Source: CAZRVH01 sp964603635
GTDB taxonomy: Bacteria; Patescibacteriota; Gracilibacteria; Peribacterales; Peribacteraceae
Assembly (NCBI GenBank): GCA_964603635.1
Contig: CAZRVH010000022.1
Span: 1-8,440, forward strand
DNA: 8,440 nt
Reading direction: 5' to 3'
The notes below the pieces were generated by a model, which ran no database searches, was not told where the DNA came from, and was given only the letters and a program-made list of their open reading frames with translations. Position 1 is the first letter of the stretch. The number at the start of each line of letters is the position of its first letter. Of this stretch, positions 5,085-8,440 are shown piece by piece. The position numbers were made by a program, and so were the translations under genes.

Positions 5085-6542
5085 TCATCCCACGGACCCC
5101 TCCATTTCAAGCTCTATCAAACGATTCATCTCCACCGCGTATTCCAGGGGAAGCAGACGCACGATCGGCTCGATGAACCCGTTCACGATCATGGCCCTCG
5201 CCTCCTCTTCCGGGATGCCGCGGGACGTGAGGTAGAAGATATCTTCCTCGGACAGTTTCCCCACCGTCGCTTCGTGCGCGATGGTCACGTCGTTGTTGCG
5301 GATCTGGATGTCCGGAATGGTATCGGTACGGCTGATCTCGTCGAGGAGCAATGCGTCGCACTCGACGTTCGCCGTGCAGTCGTGCGCATGCGGCGCGATC
5401 TTCAGCTGCCCGCGGTACACCGCGACTCCGCCGCCCTTGCTGATGGACTTGGAGGTCACCTTGGAGGACGTATGCGGCGCGAGATGGAACACCTTCGCGC
5501 CCGTGTCCTGCCACTGACCGGCGTTGGCGAACGCGATGGCCATGTGGTCGCAGCGCGCGCCCTCGCCCACGAGCACGGAGCAGGGATACAGCATCGTGAC
5601 GCCGCTGCCCATGTTCCCGCCGATCCACTCCATGGTGGCATCCTTCCGCACGATGGCGCGCTTGGTATTCAGGTTGTACGTATCGCGGCTCCAGTTCTCC
5701 ACGGATGAGTAGCGGCACTTGGCGCCGTCCTTCACGAAGACCTCCACCAGCCCCGCGTGGAGGGCGTGGCTTCCGTACTTCGGAGCCGAACAGCCTTCGA
5801 TGTAGTGCACGTCGGCGCCGTCCTCAACGATGATGAGCGTGTGTTCGAACTGCCCCATGTTCTTCGCATTCATGCGGAAATAGGCCTGCAAGGGGTCGCG
5901 GACCTTTACCCCCCTCGGGACATACAGGAAGGTTCCCCCGCTCCACACGGCGCCATGGAGGGCCGAGAATTTGTGGTCCGTGGCGGGGACGCACTTCATG
6001 AAGTACTCCCGTACCAATTCCGGGTGCTGTTGCACCGCGACGTCCATGTCCAAAAAGATGACGCCCATGTCTTCCCACTCTTTCTTCAACGAGTGGTACA
6101 CCACCTCGCTTTCGTACTGCGCGCCGACGCCCGCGAGCATCTTGCGCTCCGCTTCGGGGATGCCAAGCCGGTCGTACACCTTGCGGATCTCGGGTGGAAC
6201 TTCGTCCCATTTGTCCGTTCCCACGGCTCCGGCCGAGGCGTAGTAGATGATGTCGTCGAGATCGAGGTTGGACAGATCCGCGCCCCACGACGGCAGTTCC
6301 TTGTCGCGATAGATCTGCAAACTCTTCAAACGGTGCTCCAACATCCACGCCGGCTCGTTCTTGTCCGCGCTGATCCTGCGCACCAAATCCTCGTCCACGC
6401 CTTTCTTGATCCCGTCCGCGTACGGCGAGGGGTTCGCGGTATCGAAGATGTCGCGGTCCAGGTGCGAAAATATTCCTTCCTGCGAACCTTCGGGATGCCG
6501 AGGCGACGCCACGGCCGGAGATGTCTTGTTGATACGGGTCAC
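5085..6542 (-). CDS. sufB: SufB, Fe-S cluster assembly scaffold subunit
   Basis: SufB is the catalytic scaffold of the SUF complex: it receives persulfide sulfur and, with SufD and the SufC ATPase, builds the cluster in the cytosol. From the GTG at 6542 it has 485 residues, normal for the family. Family signatures are clear: DEDLVRRISADKNEPAWMLEHRLKS near the N-terminus (given here as a run of helix), SAGAVGTDKWDEVP, GVKVRDPLQAYFRMN, and the C-terminal half with NVECDALLLDE, NNDVTIAHEATVGK and DIFYLTSRGIPEEEAR. Cys395 and Glu424 are 29 residues apart, as are E. coli SufB Cys405 and Glu434, both important for assembly; His423 is also kept. The frame opens at a GTG at 6569, but a TATACT element at 6575-6570 puts transcription start near 6563, so the GTG at 6542, with AGGA upstream, is preferred. 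The start is the uncertain part. Confidence 0.96.
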   Translation of the reverse strand: MTRINKTSPAVASPRHPEGSQEGIFSHLDRDIFDTANPSPYADGIKKGVDEDLVRRISADKNEPAWMLEHRLKSLQIYRDKELPSWGADLSNLDLDDIIYYASAGAVGTDKWDEVPPEIRKVYDRLGIPEAERKMLAGVGAQYESEVVYHSLKKEWEDMGVIFLDMDVAVQQHPELVREYFMKCVPATDHKFSALHGAVWSGGTFLYVPRGVKVRDPLQAYFRMNAKNMGQFEHTLIIVEDGADVHYIEGCSAPKYGSHALHAGLVEVFVKDGAKCRYSSVENWSRDTYNLNTKRAIVRKDATMEWIGGNMGSGVTMLYPCSVLVGEGARCDHMAIAFANAGQWQDTGAKVFHLAPHTSSKVTSKSISKGGGVAVYRGQLKIAPHAHDCTANVECDALLLDEISRTDTIPDIQIRNNDVTIAHEATVGKLSEEDIFYLTSRGIPEEEARAMIVNGFIEPIVRLLPLEYAVEMNRLIELEMEGSVG

Positions 6543-6569
6543 GTGTCCTGATGGGAAGGAAGAATGCAC

Positions 6570-6578
6570 AGTATAGCA
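6570..6578 (-). promoter_or_regulatory. Extended -10 promoter for sufB
   Basis: On the minus strand TG (6578-6577), one base and TATACT (6575-6570) form an extended -10. TTGACG lies only 13 bases further upstream (6594-6589), too close for a normal -35. The start is predicted near 6563, with about 20 pyrimidine-rich leader bases before the GTG at 6542. Confidence 0.55.
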
Positions 6579-6611
6579 CCGATGGATCCGTCAAAAGCCA
6601 GGAAAACCCAC

Positions 6612-7583
6612 TCAATCGGATCGGCGGCAGCCATGGGACAGCACATCCAGCATGACCTGCCTCATTTCAACCTGATTGAGGCTGATCAACCCGTTTGCCT
6701 GCGTGCACCGGCCGATCTTTTCCCATGCATCCGATACGCCGGCGCGCGCATCGGGGGATGCCGACGTATCCTGAGAAAAGTCAGCCGCATGGACATCCGC
6801 GTGCGTGGCGTGGATCCTCCGCCCTTCGTCATGCAACCGGCTGATCCACCGCCTGAAACCCTCGCGCGTATAGGAAGTGACGTCTTGGGTCTCGGAATCA
6901 GGGGAGGAATGCGCCTGCTCCGATGAATGTCGCAACGCATTCGCCACCAAACACGCTTCCTGGACGAAGGGGGCAAGACGCCGCAGAACAAGCGGGCGGG
7001 GCGACATTTTTTCGCTCCGCAATGCCTTGCTGAGACACTTCCTCGTATCGGCATGGACGATCAGATCCACGATGGCCCCGGATCTGTGCCGTCCGCTGAC
7101 GAAATAGTACCGGTATCCCTCCAACTCAGCGACGCGGTTCGCCGCCCCCTCTTCCAATGCATGCACGCAATGCCGGTACAACGCCGAAGGAGGAATGAGT
7201 AAACGGGCGTCATCCTTGAAACATCGCGCCCTCTCCTTCGGGATATCAGGCCGGAGCTTGTCGGGCATGAAACACTCGGGCTGTTTGAACGGAAGCAAAG
7301 CCATGGCAACGGCATCCGCGAAATGACTTCCCTGCTTCCGCAGGTTCTGCCTGAGGATATCAAACACTCCCTTTTGAATCCTCACAACGGCCTCTTCGTC
7401 CTTCCCGTGAACCGCATGACTGAGAAACGGCGCGTATTCCTCATCCAGGCAAAAAGAGGCGCGATAGCTGTCATCGCCGCATTGCCTCGTCACGCTTTCC
7501 TTCAATGCATCGCGGTCGCTTGCCTCGTAAATGGATCCGTGGCGTCCACCTTCCCCTTCGACGGTAACGAAATGAAACGGCAT
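6612..7583 (-). CDS. Unrecognised 323-residue protein
   Basis: I do not recognise this protein. It seems soluble, with no signal peptide or membrane segment, and is unusually rich in Cys (nine, at 35, 45, 104, 121, 139, 183, 211, 293 and 319), His and Arg. Residues 57-100 look helical. The centre (155-200) has the best fold-like pattern: a hydrophobic strand GYRYYFVSGRHRSGA (156-170), then IVDLIVHAD and a basic helix. Residues 218-238 are a Ser/Glu-rich linker, followed by a second helical domain. No paired-Cys zinc motif stands out. The ATG at 7583 is three bases after a predicted transcription start. It precedes sufB on the same strand by about 70 bases, but sufB has its own promoter. Divergent from the methyltransferase gene. 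Confidence 0.75.
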   Translation of the reverse strand: MPFHFVTVEGEGGRHGSIYEASDRDALKESVTRQCGDDSYRASFCLDEEYAPFLSHAVHGKDEEAVVRIQKGVFDILRQNLRKQGSHFADAVAMALLPFKQPECFMPDKLRPDIPKERARCFKDDARLLIPPSALYRHCVHALEEGAANRVAELEGYRYYFVSGRHRSGAIVDLIVHADTRKCLSKALRSEKMSPRPLVLRRLAPFVQEACLVANALRHSSEQAHSSPDSETQDVTSYTREGFRRWISRLHDEGRRIHATHADVHAADFSQDTSASPDARAGVSDAWEKIGRCTQANGLISLNQVEMRQVMLDVLSHGCRRSD

Positions 7584-7592
7584 AAGGGACGG

Positions 7593-7620
7593 ATTGTGGC
7601 ACTTTTCCTGCGGGAATCAA
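7593..7620 (-). promoter_or_regulatory. Promoter for the gene at 7583
   Basis: On the minus strand TTGATT (7620-7615) and CACAAT (7598-7593) are 16 bases apart. The start near 7586 is three bases before the ATG, so the message would be nearly leaderless. Confidence 0.5.
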
Positions 7621-7626
7621 GATACG

Positions 7627-7655
7627 TTGCGGATGCCGCGGGAATACCACAAAAT
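7627..7655 (+). promoter_or_regulatory. Candidate promoter for the methyltransferase gene
   Basis: TTGCGG at 7627-7632 and CAAAAT at 7650-7655 are 17 bases apart, placing the transcription start at about 7662, right at the ATG at 7663. It lies back to back with the promoter of the divergent gene, six bases away. Confidence 0.4.
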
Positions 7656-7662
7656 TCCTTCG

Positions 7663-8235
7663 ATGCGGGACATCCTTCTTTTCTTCCGTTCCTGGCTGCA
7701 CAAACGACGTGAGGTGGCATCGGTCATCCCCAGTTCGCGCTGGTTGGCGAAGGCCGTGTGCAAAAAGGTGAGGCAGGATACGCGGCAGGTCGTCGTGGAA
7801 TTCGGCCCGGGCACGGGCCCCCTCACGAAAGCGCTGCTGAAGCCCGGCATGCTCACGCCGGACAGCAGGCTCATCGTCGTGGAATCGAATGACGAATTGG
7901 CATCGTACGTACGCAGACACTTCCACGATCCCCGGATCACCATCGTGCACGATACCGCCGGGAACGTGCGGGCGATCCTGGATGCGGCGGGAGAGAAAGC
8001 CGCGGATACGATCATCTCGGGCATTCCCTACTCCTATTTCACCGAGGAACAGAGAGATGGCATCGTACGCGGCGCGGCGGATGCCCTCGGGCCGGGCGGC
8101 ACGCACATCGTCTATCAGGTGACGCGATCCGTCCTTCCGCATCTGAAACGATGGTTCGGGAACGTGGAAGAATCGATCGTCCTGCTCAACGTGCCCCCAT
8201 TGCGCATATTCGTGGCACGCAAGGATGCGGACTGA
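7663..8235 (+). CDS. SAM-dependent methyltransferase, PmtA-like
   Basis: A class I methyltransferase of 190 residues. The N-terminus FFRSWLHKRREVASVIPSS (given as 7-25) with SRWLAKAV is typical of the bacterial phospholipid N-methyltransferase/KsgA-like group, where this amphipathic helix can sit on the membrane. Motif I is VVVEFGPGTGPLT (43-55), binding S-adenosylmethionine; the acidic end of strand 2 is Glu74 (LIVVESN); motif IV is ISGIPYSYFTEEQ (118-130); and a late strand NVPPLRIFVARK ends the fold. I favour a phosphatidylethanolamine methyltransferase-like enzyme over KsgA, because the rRNA-type NxPY motif is replaced by SGIPYS and there is no C-terminal domain. The substrate is not proven. 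The ATG at 7663 fits the family N-terminus; in-frame ATGs at 7594 and 7633 add residues that do not. Stops one base from the opposing SIMPL gene. Confidence 0.8.
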   Translation: MRDILLFFRSWLHKRREVASVIPSSRWLAKAVCKKVRQDTRQVVVEFGPGTGPLTKALLKPGMLTPDSRLIVVESNDELASYVRRHFHDPRITIVHDTAGNVRAILDAAGEKAADTIISGIPYSYFTEEQRDGIVRGAADALGPGGTHIVYQVTRSVLPHLKRWFGNVEESIVLLNVPPLRIFVARKDAD

Positions 8236-8236
8236 A

Positions 8237-8440
8237 TCAGCGTACCTCGTACGTGAGCGTGACGGTCATCGTCACTTCCTGCTCGCCCGACGGCAGCGGA
8301 ACGGAGCCCGAATCGCCCCCCGCGCCGACGGCGGACCGCATGTAGATCGGCTGCGGCACGGAGCCGCCGGGCGTTTCCGTGTAACTCTTCAGGCTGCCGA
8401 GCACCACTCCCAGCTGCGTCGCCATTTCCTGGGCCTTCTT
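8237..8440 (-). CDS. SIMPL (DUF541) domain protein, C-terminal part
   Basis: This is the last 67 residues of a protein whose N-terminal part lies beyond the right edge of the window. The pattern KKAQEMATQLGVVLGSLKSYTE, written here as a continuing helix and strand, then a Pro/Gly-rich loop and the final strand EVTMTVTLTYEVR, is that of the C-terminus of SIMPL/DUF541 (YggE-like) proteins, where an Ala-Lys-rich helix leads to a LGxxLGxxxSxxE segment and a closing beta-strand. SIMPL proteins are usually exported, oligomeric envelope proteins linked in some bacteria to stress tolerance. The family fit is good; the start, any signal peptide and the full length cannot be seen. Its stop is one base from the methyltransferase stop. 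Confidence 0.8.
   Translation of the reverse strand, partial: KKAQEMATQLGVVLGSLKSYTETPGGSVPQPIYMRSAVGAGGDSGSVPLPSGEQEVTMTVTLTYEVR

Noticed and set aside
5757..6551. Long open frame on the + strand opposite sufB
   Set aside because: The minus strand encodes a full, clearly conserved SufB, so this frame is a shadow.
7663..8235. KsgA (16S rRNA adenine dimethyltransferase) identity for the methyltransferase
   Set aside because: It lacks the KsgA-type NxPY motif IV and C-terminal domain, and its N-terminal helix resembles phospholipid methyltransferases.
1..8440. CRISPR array, insertion sequence or replication origin
   Set aside because: No direct repeat series, transposase or DnaA-box cluster was seen on reading both strands.

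Overview
The window is a gene-dense, GC-rich stretch of bacterial chromosome that begins in the last 46 bases of a 16S rRNA gene and then carries ten complete protein genes on both strands plus the C-terminal end of an eleventh. The short intergenic gaps, convergent genes whose stop codons touch or overlap, a 20-bp palindrome that I recognise (from memory, not from a search) as frequent in Patescibacteria/CPR assemblies, and several departures of the 16S 3' end from the usual sequence all fit a streamlined uncultured lineage. A Patescibacteria member such as Peregrinibacteria/Peribacteria is my best guess, held with low to moderate confidence.

Layout. 1-46: 16S rRNA 3' end with a changed anti-Shine-Dalgarno sequence. 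47-459: no gene, no tRNA and no 23S start, but a run of inverted repeats, two intrinsic terminators and two repeat elements, so the 16S gene appears to be transcribed apart from 23S. 533-853: small two-helix membrane protein (+). 943-1155: small disordered protein (+). 1156-1599: low-affinity iron permease family protein (-). 1729-2712: lipoprotein (-). 2850-3740: SufD (-). 3831-4313 and 4379-4732: two unrecognised proteins (+). 4729-5022: small unrecognised protein (-). 5085-6542: SufB (-). 6612-7583: unrecognised 323-residue protein (-). 7663-8235: SAM-dependent, PmtA-like methyltransferase (+). 8237-8440: C-terminus of a SIMPL/DUF541 protein (-).

Function. SufB and SufD are the two scaffold subunits of the SUF iron-sulfur cluster assembly complex. 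They lie about 1.3 kb apart, separated by three small unrecognised genes, each has its own candidate promoter, and the SufC ATPase, the desulfurase and SufE/SufU are not in the window. The iron permease family gene nearby fits an iron theme, but there is no operon linking them. The remaining genes look like independent housekeeping or envelope genes.

Expression signals are the most interesting theme. The 16S tail reads AUCUCC where most bacteria have ACCUCC, and the one gene with a clear Shine-Dalgarno site (533) uses GGAGAT, the exact complement of the variant. Most other genes have a promoter -10 element so close to the start codon that their mRNAs would be leaderless or nearly so, which also helps choose their starts.
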